Assembly (NCBI GenBank): GCA_032209605.1
Contig: JASFXZ010000029.1
Coordinates: 2,593,001 to 2,657,000 of the forward strand
DNA length: 64,000 bases
Origin: Mactromeris polynyma
Taxonomy: Eukaryota; Mollusca; Bivalvia; Venerida; Mactridae
Direction: 5' to 3'
Shown here piece by piece: positions 30,754 through 43,518 of the stretch (positions are counted from its first letter, which is position 1; every line of letters begins with the position of its first letter). The position numbers and the translations under genes were made by a program. The notes under the pieces were generated by a model that was not told the origin of the DNA, made no database searches, and worked only from the letters and a program-made list of their open reading frames with translations.

Positions 30754-33103
30754 TTAGAAACAAAGTTCTTTATCTCCATAGAAAACATGTCTACAAACGG
30801 ATCCGAATATGTTATTCATATTTCGTATTGTAGTTTCATTTACAACTTCTTTATATCTCTTTATGAACGTATGTATACCGTATATATACGACCAATCATG
30901 TGTTGCATATTCTTGTTGATATATTCTCGTACCAGTCATCCCGATAGGTCGAGAGACCGTACCATATTCTACATGGATTAAATGTTTGTTCGATTCGTTT
31001 TGTGCCAAATTCTTTGTAGATATCATTGCATTGTATATATAACGGTCTGGGTGGTAGTCGATCTTGTATTCATTCATCCAGAGTTGAAGAAAGGAGGAAT
31101 TTCTCTCTGACATAACAAATGCCGATCCGAAAACTCCAGTACTTTGATTCGACAAAACAAAGGGATAGTCCATTAGCTTCTCCAGAGGTTTGACAAGAAT
31201 GGTGTCGGTATCCAAGTAAATTCCTCCATATTCAAGTAACGCTTCTATTCTCATGATATCGCTTGAATGAGTTTTTTGCTTTATTTCAATCCCAAAGATA
31301 CTCGTCGGGCGTTCGCGTTTTAAATGAATGATATTGGGATAAAAATACGTAACCGCATCCCAATATGGTCCAGAAGGTATTTCACCATGAAATACGATGA
31401 CACATGGTTTTACGAATCGTATAATACTTAAAATGCTTAGAAAAGGCACGAAAGTCCATGTTCCGCGCATATACCACACATAATGAGCAACCTTTGGAAT
31501 TCGGTGGTCCATTCCACAACATGTGTTCACGTAAATCCCCAAACAAGGGTCGCCATACTGAAATGTAAGAACATCGCTGGAATTGAATGTCTCAGAATAT
31601 GAAACATGAGCAGACCCATTGGAACACTTTACTGACAATTTTCGCCGTGCTTTGGAAGCAAACTGATTGCCGATATCATGCTTGTTACATTTAATGCGTT
31701 CTTCAAACGTCCAGTCATTCATATTGGTTTTTACTTCACCAAAGAACTGTTCCAACTCTTCAATGCTTGTATCTGCACACGTTTTCTGAACTTCCTTAAC
31801 ATCGTCTTTGCTTTTCTGTGTAGTATCTGAAAGGAATATGTAGCAACTTAAACATGTATGATTGTTCTAGATGTCTCCATTTGTTAACAAAACTAAGCAT
31901 GGGACTGTATGTGTGTTTATTGTAACAAATGAACATGAAGAAACGATCTTTAGGTGAAAACCATTTTTTTTTCAGAAGTTTCTAGAAATACCTAAATGTA
32001 TATTGTTTAAATATGGTAATTTAAGAAAACGATTATTATCGTATGATGGCGTATATATGAGTTGTTGACAACAGATGTGAATCAAAAACACGCACGTTTT
32101 TACGTTTCAGTGCGCTTTTAGAAATAATTGAAATAAAAGTACATGTATGTAGAAATTTTAGATATTTAATACAACATTAAATCTGACAGTCAAATTAGTG
32201 TCATTCGAGTTATTTTTGCACAATCAAAGTTTAAAGCAATAGTACAACAGCGTTAAAGATTCATTTTTATTGGAAATTGTATCCCATATAAGTATTTTTA
32301 AACGCATTTCGGTCGTTCTTATTATGTTAAAGTTCACTTCTATAATGTTCTCTTATAACTGCTCCTTCCACGAACAAAATGAAAAAGGAATAAAATAGAG
32401 GCTTATGAACATATACGCATTTAGTATACTTATGAATTACAGCGAAGGCTTATAACAAAATGTGAAAACGAATACAAATAGAGGTGTATAAAATAAACCA
32501 ATATAGTAGGGACATGGAAAATATCAAGTGAATGTACAAACGGTTCATTCACGTACGACGGGCAGTTGACTCAAAAAATATTCCTGGATCACCAACCAGT
32601 ATTAACCTGTCCTTCTGCAGGAAACTGGCGACTTACCACATGAATCAAACAAAGGAGATCGACTTTGGACTCTTCATCGTCAGTCAAATCATAACCGAGA
32701 ACATTCGACACATCCAGGGTTTGAATCTACGACTTACAGAATGGCAGGTAGGTGCACTACCGACTGAGCTGATTCGTTCTTTCGAAGAAATGCAATCGAA
32801 TGTAATAAGCTTATCAATTAATAATATTGAGATATCAATTGTTTTATAAAATTTGAATGTTTTATCTCCTTAAAAAGTAAAAGACGCAATGTACAGATAT
32901 ATGAAATTGTATCAAAAGTAAAAATTGAAATTTCTGTTACCTTCGATGAGCCTTGACATTCCAATGCTATCACAGGCAATATGTTTTAATGCATGAGGGT
33001 CGATTTGCTTGCTCATTGATACGATTAATAAGAAAGAAATAACAAGAAGTACGACAACCAGTGCACAACTTGGATTTAGTCGACGTTTAAGTCGCATCAA
33101 CAT
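30754..33103 (-). CDS. Type II membrane glycosyltransferase, DXD (Gly_transf_sug) family, copy A
   Basis: Two coding exons, 33103-32941 and 31826-30754, joined in phase 1 across a 1.1-kb intron (donor GTAACA, acceptor TTCCTTTCAG), encode 411 residues. Residues 1-12 are basic and 13-30 hydrophobic (CALVVVLLVISFLLIVSM), a type II signal anchor; the lumenal part follows. IPKVAHYVWYMRG (about 164-176) opens the catalytic domain. SDIMRIEAL, YGGIYLDTD (DXD at about 260-262) and the following ILVKPLEKL are the nucleotide-sugar site of the A4GALT/GT32-like fold. An acceptor at 33129-33130 indicates a separate 5' UTR exon upstream. Expected to act in the Golgi on glycoconjugates; donor and acceptor unknown. 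Confidence 0.87.
32690..32790 (-). repeat. tRNA-derived SINE head in the copy A intron
   Basis: Minus strand: A-box CAGCTCAGTCGGTAGTGCAC and B-box AGATTCAAACCCTGG at tRNA spacing. The same element is at 47545-47640 in copy B, so it predates the duplication. It produces a 105-codon plus-strand reading frame that is not a gene. Confidence 0.6.
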
Positions 33104-35255
33104 TTTGCCGTCGATTCGGTTACTGAGACTGAAAATGAATGAAAAGATACAATATTAGAATGCATAAATATAATGTAGAGGATACCAGTTTTGCTATATT
33201 ATCACTGCACTCTTTTGCGGTCACAATGTCTATACTTAATTCGCTGTTTTAAACAATAGGTCTGGTCTTGTTACCATATTGTAGCACACACAGAATTACC
33301 GTGTTTTAAAAAGCATGAACAATGTAGCTAAAATAAAATTAACTTATCCACTTTACTTTCATCGGTCACCTTTACGTTACTGTAATTTTGAATAATTATT
33401 CATATAATTCAAACTATGCCCCATGTTACTGAAATCAAATAGATTATAGCTTTGAGACCAAATTAAGTTTTTCAGGATCGTCGTATGACTGTACGGTTGT
33501 ATTAGCTCTAAAACAAGTTACGCAATACCTGACGCAAGACCTATCTGACGTAAAATGAAATTGGTAGTCTGGGGAAGGCTTCATTCCCAATGTAGGACAT
33601 TCCCACGAGAACCCCTAAGGAATAAAATAAAATGAAATCGGAGGAGGTGCACACAAGAAAGAGGAGATGATATGGTGAACAACAAATGACTACGCAACAA
33701 TTAACCATTTCTATCATTAAGAGAAACGACACCGCACAATGGCCTTGAAATATCGGAGCTGTCAGAATTAATACATGGGCTTATATCTTGTCGAATAGAC
33801 AACCTCGAAATTAATAATTATATAAGGATTACTTCTCTAATCGCGGTACTATATTGGTCCGTGCTCTAATCTTCAATGAATCCGTCAAGATATTTCAACA
33901 AATACCAGAAAAAATACTTTAAAAACAGAAATAGTGGCAGAAGCAAGGCCAATGTTGGATTGGACAAATGATAAATTGTTATGCAATATACAATATTGTC
34001 ACCTGTGTGCACTATCTCGATATCAATCTTATCCAGACCCCTAATCAATATTTCCCAGCGTCTGGCCCTGTGTGAATAAACATCCATTCAGTATTTTGTG
34101 TCACCATCTGACACTTACAGTAAAGTTGAGAAGTGTCATTTATTTTAAAGATATATTGTTACAAAGGCCATTTATAAAAATAATCGATAAAACTTTTGCT
34201 GAAAGTTAGAAAATGTGTATTTTTACTAAACAAAAAAATCAACATTTGTTTGAAATTTAGGGTTTTATGCATTATATATTACTCATTTCTATATTTACGT
34301 TAATTGCACAACCCTAGTGCAAATGACATAACAAAGAAATGACAATTTTTCTGTCTCTTATAAATCACTGTTTAAAGACCGACTCAACACTGAGTAAACA
34401 CTATTGGTATATCTCCTGTATTTTTATATTTCACCAATATTAATCACCAAAATGAAAATATTTGTTCGGCGCAGCTGTACTAACATGGTTTAGCTATTTG
34501 CAAATCAGTTGTGTATACACCAATCAAATCTTGAGTTAATCACCAAGACAATGTCTCTTCAACCGAACAACGTTTGTAACCTGGACGTGGATTATTTAAG
34601 CTTTCGATAATGGGTACGTTACCTTACTGAAATCCACTGCATTTCGGTGGATTTTCCGAAATCCACTTTGGATCTTGAGTGACCAGCAAACGTAAAATAT
34701 CAGCATTTTTATGTTGCACAACAAATCTTAACCTTCAACAAGCGCCGACCATTTTTTTTGCAAGATATGTCTTGTTTTCTACATATGTGTTTACAGCTAA
34801 ACATATTCGTAACCTCAATGATTGATGACGTTATAATTGATTCTGGTCAATGTGAGTAATGCAACATTTGCAAACTAAGCCTTCATTTATTACAAATTTA
34901 AGAAGTAATGTCTGTCTTGAGCAAATAAGTTGTCCAAATTTTGGCTTAAATGCTGATAAAGGTCAAATAGTGTTTAGAAAAAATAAAACAATTTCCCCTC
35001 ATCATGCAGAATTATTGATGAATTCATATATCCATGATAATTTTTCAATGCTAACAAAATTGGGATATTTACTTTGACAAAAACAATTAGATCAGCCATT
35101 ATTTGAAATATATCTAAATATGGTTTGTTTAAGGTATGTTCTATACACTTTGTGGATGGTTAACCTACGAAAGAAAATCCCATTACTCCTCTTTACCCCC
35201 GCAACACATGGGCTATAGTTATAGTATATTATTAAATACAGTGGCTTTTTGAACT

Positions 35256-35423
35256 ATCTACTGCCTGGTGATGAGGTCATGGCGGACCACGGGTTCACAA
35301 TTAGTGAGGAACTTTGTGCACGTCGTGTAAACTGAATATACCAGCATTCATGAGAGGTCGGGAGAGGTTGACTATAGAAGAAGTTGTTGACACTAGACGG
35401 ATAGCTTCAAACCGTATGTGAAG
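35256..35423 (+). pseudogene. DDE_Tnp_4-type transposase fragment (ISL2EU/IS4EU-like)
   Basis: Reads GDEVMADHGFTISEELCARR, then after a one-base shift LNIPAFMRGRERLTIEEVVD and TRRIAS. These match the last catalytic block of THAP/DDE_Tnp_4 transposases (VMADRGF, LNIP, EVxxTRRIAS). Only about 55 codons survive, with a frameshift. It lies in the block absent from copy B. Confidence 0.65.
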
Positions 35424-35699
35424 AGAGGAATTATGCGCATGACGTCATATCGTGTTATATAAACACGAAAATATCCATATAATCTCTTAGTAAAGCCAAC
35501 AAGACCTTACTTGTCATAGTGGCAGTTCTGTGCAATCTAAGAGACTCATTAATTATCCCATATTTAAACGAATACGGTATGGTTTGTATGTTCAGGTTTC
35601 CCTTTGATATCAACATTAGTGAGGATTGCATCCCATGCGTGCTAATCGGACATGTTTACTTCTAATATGGACGATCCCAGAAATCAATAAATCGATCGC

Positions 35700-36340
35700 C
35701 GCCATCTTTGTGATCACGTAAACAAACCGCCATTACAGTTCTAAAATTTGACGTCCATTGTACACTCACCGCCCAAACTGTCACACAAATTCTTAATTGG
35801 CTTCAGGTCTGGCGAAAGCACTGGCCAGGGCAGAACATGAACGCTATTTTAACCCAGGAACTCAGATGTATTTTGGCTGAATGTGAGGTCGCTTTGTACT
35901 GCTGAAACAACGTAACATCGCGATTACCTCGAAGAATGGGCACATATAGTTCCAATATTTCGTGTCGTCGATCCGTCTGACGCAGCAATCGGCGTAACGC
36001 CCACCTCCGCGACGCCAATCCGTTCGCCTCCCATCCAGCATTTCTACACAAAACCTGGACTCATCAGTGGAAATGTGTTTTCTTCTCTCGTGTCCATCGT
36101 AGATGCCGACGACACCACAACTCACGGTTGCGTTGCCTCTCTGATGTCAATATGTTAACCCTATATGTATCATTGGATCAAGTTCCGGCATCTAACGGGC
36201 GTTGACGCACGGTGGAAAGACTAATCCGCTGCTAGTTTAACCCCTCTTGTTTCCTGGGCAGTCCATGTTGCTGTTTGAAAGCAATCTCAAAGGTGCGTAA
36301 GGACAATATGGCGGTTTTGTTGACGAGATGTCACTCTGGT
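35700..36340 (-). pseudogene. Tc1/mariner-like transposase remnant
   Basis: In several frames the minus strand gives PGLPRKQEG and STVRQRPLDAGT (second HTH), then TDESRFCVEMLDGRRTDWRR and RYADCCVRR (first catalytic Asp block). FQQYKATSHSAKIH follows (the FQQDNARPH block, its Asp changed to Tyr), then PDLKPIKNLCDSL (PDLNPIEHLWD). Order and spacing are those of a Tc1 transposase, but frames and key residues are lost. A homologous scrap (AAAGCGATCTCGGAGGTGCA) lies at 44650-44710. It lies in the block absent from copy B. Confidence 0.8.
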
Positions 36341-37507
36341 TAATCACAAACAGAAGCTCGGTTTATCCGTGCAGCCCTAATCACAAGTGTGTGAATAAGT
36401 AAGTTAGAGGGTCTACTGAAATATTGAACTATTCTCAATCATGCAGAAGGTTTGAAATAACTTTGTGTGTACGACCCTCATTAATGTGAGTTTATAACCT
36501 ACTCCGAGGACAATTACATACTGAATCAGATAAATTTTCCTGTAATAAGTATTTCATTGTTTGTTCAATGGGTCATGCATTTCGTTCCTGGCAAATTAAA
36601 TATAATAAATAAGTAATTTGTCATGATACAGGCAGTTATTAGTTTCTTTGTATTTAAAGCAGTAATTTATAATACGCTCTTAACCAACCATTTTTAGCAA
36701 GGGGCTCGTCAGAGCCAGTTCCTATAGCGACGAAATCCGCGGACACTTATCCAAAGCCTTTAGATCTGAACCGTTAATTCAGCAACATAGTCCTGACGAA
36801 AGTATTCATTGTCGAACGAAAAACAGCGGTAAGCCTTTGCGATTTAAGTTGGATAACGGATTTGAGCTGACATCACTTACGCAAAAAAAGAACCCCAAAG
36901 AAATTTGCTTTTAAAATATTGCAATTACAGAAAAATATGTCTTCCTACGCCGCAGCTGTGCAATTGATCATGACGGTATCACGAGTGAATTGCATGGGAA
37001 ATGAAATTTTCTGTCATCCTTCCGTTGAATATCGACGGATCGCGGAAACTCTTCTAAATTGAATAAATTCACAAACTATTACTTTTTATTTTATTGTCGA
37101 CTGTTAAATATTTCCGACTGAATTATTAATAACGACAGGTACACTTCCACAAATACAAAATGATGAGATAATATTTTTCATGAGGTACGACGTAATCATG
37201 GATTTCCCATATAGTGAAAGAAATGGCGGCTTCCACTAAAACGCACGACAACGGAGAAAATGCCTGAACTACTGTGCGCAGATAAGATGTGTTTGAACAA
37301 CTGCATAGAAACAGAACACTGTTGTTTCGGTCCTTCATTTTACAATGAAATATAATACATTAATGAATCGTGTAACTTAAACAGTATTTGCAACTAGGTG
37401 AAAGTTGTCAACCGCGTAATTCTAGGACTGATTGTCGAGTTTGACATGACGATGTTGCCAAAACAAGAGATTTGCTATATTCCACTTTGCAGGTAAATTG
37501 TATCTAA

Positions 37508-37700
37508 TGTTCCGGGGCCGTATTCATAATGCCCCTAAGGAAAAAAACAACCTTTAGTTATATGAATTTTCCTTAAATTTTATAGAATTTTCCTGAAATA
37601 TTTGAAAAATTATTAAGGAGATTTTATAAAGATTAGGAATTTCCTTACTTCAAATCTTAGGAACTCTGATCCTTGTAACTCGTCCGAGGTAGGATCGAAA
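37508..37700. repeat. GGGGCCGTATTCAT-type repeat
   Basis: Starts CGGGGCCGTATTCATAATGC, continues with TTTTCCTTAAATTTTATAGA and short inverted echoes (AAGGAATTTCC). Copy B counterpart at 49910-50080. Confidence 0.5.
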
Positions 37701-37805
37701 TTTATGAATATTATTCTACAATAACCTCACTCTGCTATTGTCTTTGATATCTGACTGCAGGCAAATGACATGTACCTACAACTGGTTTAATTACTTATTT
37801 ACTGT

Positions 37806-37905
37806 GTAGTGGTGTGGCGTTAGACGGCCACCTGGTTCGCGCAGTCGGTAGAGCGCTGTGTACTCTAGTGTTTAGGGGGTTGAAGGTTCGAGCCCCACTT
37901 TTCCT
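37806..37905 (+). repeat. tRNA-derived SINE head
   Basis: A-box TTCGCGCAGTCGGTAGAGCG and B-box AAGGTTCGAGCCCCAC at tRNA spacing, preceded by GTGTGGCGTTAGACGGCCAC. The copy B counterpart (50223-50305) has lost the A-box through a deletion of about 20 bp, so it cannot be a working tRNA there. Confidence 0.6.
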
Positions 37906-38534
37906 CTTGACTTATTTCAACTGCTACATATTTATGATCAACCAATATGTTGATATACAAAGGTATTTTGCAATCAACAGAATATCCACTAACATATACT
38001 TAACAGGTCTTATTTATCTCCTGTTCTATCATTTACATGTGTATGTTGATTGCCAAGTAATATAAATACAATTTGTACATCTTGGGCATGACACGGTCAT
38101 TAAACAAATGACCTCCAGCGATCAAACCAGACACTATCTCTTGAGTGATTTTTATCAAATACATAATTATTATATTCATATTGCCGGTTGCCATTGTAAC
38201 CATTTTTTGTATTATGATCAAAGAAACATTTAATGTATTGTAGATTGAAATAAATTATATAGTAAAAACTGTTGTGTTATTGGCGCCAACCATGAGAACG
38301 GGGCCTTTAATGGAATCACGAACTTTTGAGACTATGGTAGGAGCATCTATTTATAACTGAATCTTTTTTTTTTATTAAGGGTTAAACTGCAGTAAATATT
38401 ACACGTTACTTTTTGTATTTCTATGATTTAGAAATGAAATATTTTTAATGCATTTGTATTGTCGAATAAATGTCTTTTACAAAGTTAAAACGATATGTTT
38501 ATGATTAATACTTGCTGATCCCCGAAATATAGGA

Positions 38535-38930
38535 CGATTCTACATAAACAGCATGTATGTTAGGTGTCGAAGATAAAATAATAATAAATTAATTATGAAA
38601 ATCTTCATTTTCACTTTACTTAAATCAATATTAACACAGTGGTACTTGTAACGTGGGTATTCATGCAAGTTACGGTGTTAAAAAAGAAATACACACCAAT
38701 GATAGTGTGAAAATGGACTATTTCAAAACGGGCGATTCTACATAAACAGCATGTGTGTTAGGTGTCGAAGATAAAATAAAAAATAATTAATTATAAAAAA
38801 CTTCATTTTCAATTTACTTATATCAATATTAAAACATTAGTACTTGTAACGTGGATATTTATGCAAGTTACGGTGTTTAAAAGGAAATACACGCCAATAA
38901 TAGTATGAAAATGGACTATTCCAAAACATT
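38535..38930. repeat. 198-bp tandem duplication
   Basis: CGATTCTACATAAACAGCAT starts at 38535 and again at 38733, and the unit including TTAGGTGTCGAAGATAAAAT and GTTACGGTGTT is present twice. It lies in a block absent from copy B. Confidence 0.85.
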
Positions 38931-39199
38931 ACCCGCCATAACGCTATTCCAAAACGTTTCTTGTGGATATATGTTTCTAAATTCTGTATCAGTAAATGAC
39001 AATACAGACTGAAATTTTCTGCATTTTTGTTTTCATAAAATCCTTGAATTTACATAATAAATGGTAATTTCCGGCAATTGATCATTTCTGGTAATTCTTC
39101 AGAAGTCGCAGTAAACTGTAAATAGCTCATTGTGCCAAGATACCACATTTGGACAAAGAATCTCATGGCAAAGCCAGTCAAACAGACGAAATACTAATT

Positions 39200-39434
39200 C
39201 GTAAATAATATTAAGTTTTAACGAAATAATATTACGCTTTTACGTAATAATATTACATTTCTACGAAATAACACTACGTTTTTACGAAATTATATTACGT
39301 TATTACGAAAAAATATTACTTTTTTTACGAAATAAAATTACGTTTTTATGACATAAATTTCGCTTTAACGAAAGAAAAAAATAAAAGGATAGCTCGAGAA
39401 AAAAGTAAAGAATGTCACTTAAGGGTCTCCGTAG
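39200..39434. repeat. TACGGAGCCC-type MITE, right end and minisatellite (copy A)
   Basis: About seven 21-22 bp units of TTTTTACGAAATAATATTACG, then GCTCGAGAAAAAAG and GAATGTCACTTAAGGGTCTCCGTA as the right end. The left inverted end is lost. The copy B homologue at 50935-51110 keeps the array and a decayed end. Confidence 0.7.
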
Positions 39435-39964
39435 GAACGGTCGGCCTTCACAAAACAGGGCAATTTCATACCGAAACTTATGGAACGAAATAAAACAACG
39501 ATGGGAGAATATAAAAGAATAGGCAAGAGTCCAGGAATTACGATCAGAAAAAAAGTCGGCAAGGTATGAAATCAGACTTAGAAGGGGTGGGACAGAGTAT
39601 AAGTTAAAACACTCATGCGAGTGGAATAGAGAGCAGTATTAAGCTAAACTGTGAGATGTATCAAATAAAATTTAAAGTAAAAGGAATGGGAAACAATGAA
39701 GGACTTCACAATAAATCACCATTAAGAGAAACTCGGCCAAACAACGGTTTAAATTTAAAATAAAATATTGACTTGACAACTGTCACTAATGGTTTGATAA
39801 ATTATAATAAAATAATAAGACTCTAAAGAACTATTTGACCGTGGTATTATGCATACAATCTATTCTATAAATTTAGCAAATAATTATACAACTGTTATTT
39901 AAATAGTTATTTAAAATTTCTTCTGAAATATGTGAATAAACAATTCAATAAACATTCTCTTACC

Positions 39965-40110
39965 TGACAGGATTTCATACCATACTTAAACAGTGATGGA
40001 CGCCCAGAAACTGCAGATGAGTTCCTAGTCATATTCTCAATGACTTTATAGCACATGTTACAAATTATTGGCTTTTGTAATTCAACACTCAAGATGATAT
40101 CACTGATAAC
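39965..40110 (-). other. Possible exon conserved in both duplicates
   Basis: The minus strand reads ICNMCYKVIENMTRNSSAVS, then GRPSLFKYGMKSCQ, followed by a good donor (CAG then GTAAGA). Copy B (51600-51735) keeps the frame and donor with several substitutions. No upstream or downstream partner exon was found and no family recognised. It could be a gene exon or transposon-derived. Confidence 0.3.
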
Positions 40111-42234
40111 CGTATCATAACGCAGATACAAAAGACAACGTGCTAATAACATCAGATTAACAATGGTAAACAGTTCATTGTATTTATTTGCAGAATATTA
40201 TTTTTTGTGCTTGTGCACTGATGAGAAATCACATATCGTCAGAGATTATAACAGTTTGTACGAACCTTTTGGTTGTCTTAAATAACAAATTTATCCTGGT
40301 GGACCATTACACACGACACACGTGTACATTAAATAACAATGTATATATGTAAAACCTTTTAGAAACTAATTACTTTACGGTATGCAGTGATAAACCATGT
40401 TCATTCATTCAGTGTGTTTGATGTTCTTGGTATATTGGCACAAAACGGCAACAGTCAAGAGGTATAGCGACAAATTCGGAGAACCCTGGTAAAGTAATCG
40501 TTGTTTTTTTATCGAATTACAGAGATTCAGCAGCAATTTGAAACATTGAATGGGTGCAGCAGTGTCCAAATAGTGAGACAATATTGTTCTGCCCTTAATT
40601 TGCAATTAACACATTATAGGTACATGCACATATAGTAGATATAAAATGTGATTTGAGGGTTTATCTCCTCAGATGTCTATATGTGTTTTTTTTAAACCAA
40701 CATTCTTGTATTTCAGAGAAAAAAACATTCTGCATTTCAGAGAAAAACTTTTTAGCCTTTAAAAATAAACCGATATATGGAAAATCACTTTTATTTTCTT
40801 ATTTCTTCCTATTTTCATGTACAATGAAACCACCTATGTACTAAACAGACTTGCAAATTTAAGAAAATAAGAAATATTTGAAACAAATCAAACATAATTT
40901 TTGGGCTGGACATTTGTGTCAAAAAATATTTAAAATAAGGAATATTTCATGCGAATATAAACTATTGACTATATAAGAAAACCCGAATATCCGTTGGGCA
41001 TCAAATTGTCATCAATGAAAACTGTTTGTAAGATATAACATCAACTATATCCAACTTTCAGAGACATTTATCGTCTGTTTTTTGGAAAATTTCATTTTGA
41101 ACAGAATGCTGCTTACATTTTACATACGTATGATGAAATTGGAATTTGAAATTTGCTTATTTCTTATATTATGTTTGTATGGCAAATGAAGTTCAGTATA
41201 GCTGTAAAACATAAGAAAATTAACATTGTTGCAAAAACACATCTTAAGGTATTAGACCCATAATGACGTCGGCAATTTCCGCCAAACGTCGACAAATATC
41301 GGCAGTCACCGTAACCGTTCTCGTTAGAAATCGCTAGAAGTCGTGTCGGGCAAAAATATATTTACTTTTTGTTAAAGTATTTTACTTGAAACAAAAAAAA
41401 GCTAATAAAGAACAAGAAATATATTTCTTTAAGTAAATAGTCGTAAGAAAACGAAAACTTAAGTCGATTATTTAACCCATTCCCCGATAATTACGCATTT
41501 TTTGTCCTCTATCTATCGCCGGTCAGATACGCGTTTCTTGGTATTTACCCCTTGCCGGATAACTTTACGCGTTTTTTGGCCTTCTACGACCCTGACATTT
41601 AATTCGAAATTAAACCGTAAATTATGGCAATCAAATCGCATAAAGTAGTTTGTAATAAACTTCAATCACTATTAAAACGATGCAAATAAAAAAAAGTATA
41701 GCAGTTATTTAAAGTTATGCCATAAATTACGTTTAAACTTGATCGGTATCATAATATTTTCACTACGTGAGAGTGTAGGTCGCGCATGCTCAAAGACCGA
41801 AAATATCGCATGACGTGGAGAGTTTTCCAAGATTCTCTAAATAAATTAACTCGTCAAGGTCGTATTTAAAAATAAACAACCAATGCACATTCGACCATCC
41901 ATCGATTACGCGGGGATTTCCCATATTACACATGACATGTGCGGATATTTTCTCTGAAGTCAGCTGTCTACACAGATCGTTTCCTGTGTATATTACTGTG
42001 CAATCAAATCCCAAATACATGTATACAGTGTGACATGTTGGGTAAGATTATGTAGTTGTTGATTGTACAGATGCTTATTATTATGCAAATTAGAATAATT
42101 GGAGACTATAGAAACTCCTCATAGATCCGTGCCAAAAAGTTTTATTTACATTCAGATCGTGCGAAAACACAGAAAACATTAAAAAGTCGATCAAATTTGA
42201 ATGACAATAATAGTATTAGAAATCGTGGCACATA

Positions 42235-42876
42235 TTTTTGAGAGCGATTCTGATGAGTCTGATTTATCTGGCCTCGAGTATGATGATATTATGTCTGATG
42301 TTTAGGTTCCTTTGCTTCATGATGAATCCTCAGGCTCAGATGATGATACTGATATGCCTCATGATGAGTGGACACCAACGTTCACTGCTCCAAGGGTGTG
42401 TTTCATTATGATTTAATACATTGATTATTTTTAATAACTACATAAATAACTTGTGTCTACATGAACTCCAGTTATGCAGTACCACGAAAAAGATATATTT
42501 GATTTGAATGATTACAGCTGTTGTTGTTGTTGTTTAGAGTAGCATAAGAGAATCCAATTGTTGACATATATTTTATCATAATTTAGGAAAATATGTAAAT
42601 CAATATTTCAATTAGCAATACTGATGCTGTCGGTTTATTGTGTAAGAAGATTTTCATGGAATATTTTTTTGTAATTACAGGTTTCTGTAAAATTTATTTC
42701 TTATTTTCAGATAGAAGACTTTGTACAGAAATCCCGGCCAAATCTACCCAATGATTTCAATGGTTTATATCAGTTTCACTGGAATTTTATTGACAAGTAT
42801 ATACCAAGCGCTGCTATTTATGTGAGAACTGTGAACTCAGAAGTATATATCACAAACAATGTGGAAGTTGTACAGT
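42235..42876 (+). pseudogene. Acidic N-terminal block and following exon inside the TTAA element
   Basis: 42240-42393 encodes ESDSDESDLSGLEYDDIMSD, an in-frame stop (about 42300), then DESSGSDDDTDMPHDEWTPT; Asp/Ser-rich starts ending in W are typical of piggyBac transposases. A likely exon at 42711-42874 (TTATTTTCAG acceptor, GTAAGT donor) encodes IEDFVQKSRPNLPNDFNGLY and more, loosely like the NLP...LDYF start of that family's core. The catalytic DDD core was not found, so this copy is inactive by itself. The family call rests mainly on the TTAA ends. Confidence 0.5.
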
Positions 42877-42959
42877 AAGTAATTTGGACAGTGATAATAT
42901 TGGTGACATTTGGCAATTTGATTAGTTGAAATTGAGACCAGTCTCAAAACTCCAACTTT

Positions 42960-43518
42960 TTGATTAGGAGGATATGTGTCCGTTGTACTTACCGTATATC
43001 GGCTTTGAAGCATATTGGTTGTGAGAACCAGTTCTTTACAAGTGTGCCTGGACTTATGGAGTCATTGCCAATTTTTAAGAAAGTGTACCCTGGTCGTTCT
43101 TCTTACAAGCAGGAAGATCTGGTTTTGAGTTTACTTAAAACTAGGTATGAAGCTCATAACATTGTTGAAGATGTTAGGTCTCTGTGAAAGCTTTTATTGT
43201 TTACAAATTGTTCAAGTAAAGAACTTATAGGATTCAGTTTTTCTACCTAAGTCTGTGTTTAACTCAATTATGTTCAACAACCAGAAAGTAAAGAACATTA
43301 AAACTCTACATGTACTGGTAGCTGGAGGTGTGTGTAAGCTTGCTACTGCCGAGAACATTGCAGGATCTGTGCCCCAACTATGCCATCTTAGAAATATTAT
43401 TAACCGGGATGGTGAAGACGGTTTAAGTAATACATTTACTGCTAAAAACAGTGAAGGACTGCCCAGAATCATAAACTGTAAAAGAATATTGGAAACAGTA
43501 ATTCCAAAATTAGTGTAA
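42960..43518 (+). pseudogene. DEDDh-type exonuclease C-terminal fragment inside the TTAA element
   Basis: The segment at 42960-43187 reads GLMESLPIFKKVYPG, then YEAHNIVEDVRSL, which carries the Exo III H-x4-D motif of DEDDh 3'-5' exonucleases (the form is often HNALED). After a stop the chain continues at 43255-43518 (FNNQKVKNIKTLHVLVAGGV, later NRDGEDGLSN). The upstream Exo I and Exo II motifs with the first catalytic Asp/Glu were not found. It may be a captured host gene or a real component of the element family. No function is likely for this copy. Confidence 0.55.

Noticed and set aside
32532..32849. 105-codon plus-strand ORF, duplicated at 47378-47695
   Set aside because: Lies in the glycosyltransferase intron over a tRNA-derived SINE head; its conservation follows from the recent duplication.
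37806..37905. Functional tRNA gene
   Set aside because: A- and B-boxes are present but the acceptor arms do not pair convincingly and copy B has lost the A-box; a SINE head fits better.
41790..42020. 76-codon minus-strand ORF in the TTAA element
   Set aside because: No family features, opposite to the recognisable coding blocks, and no splice partners seen.
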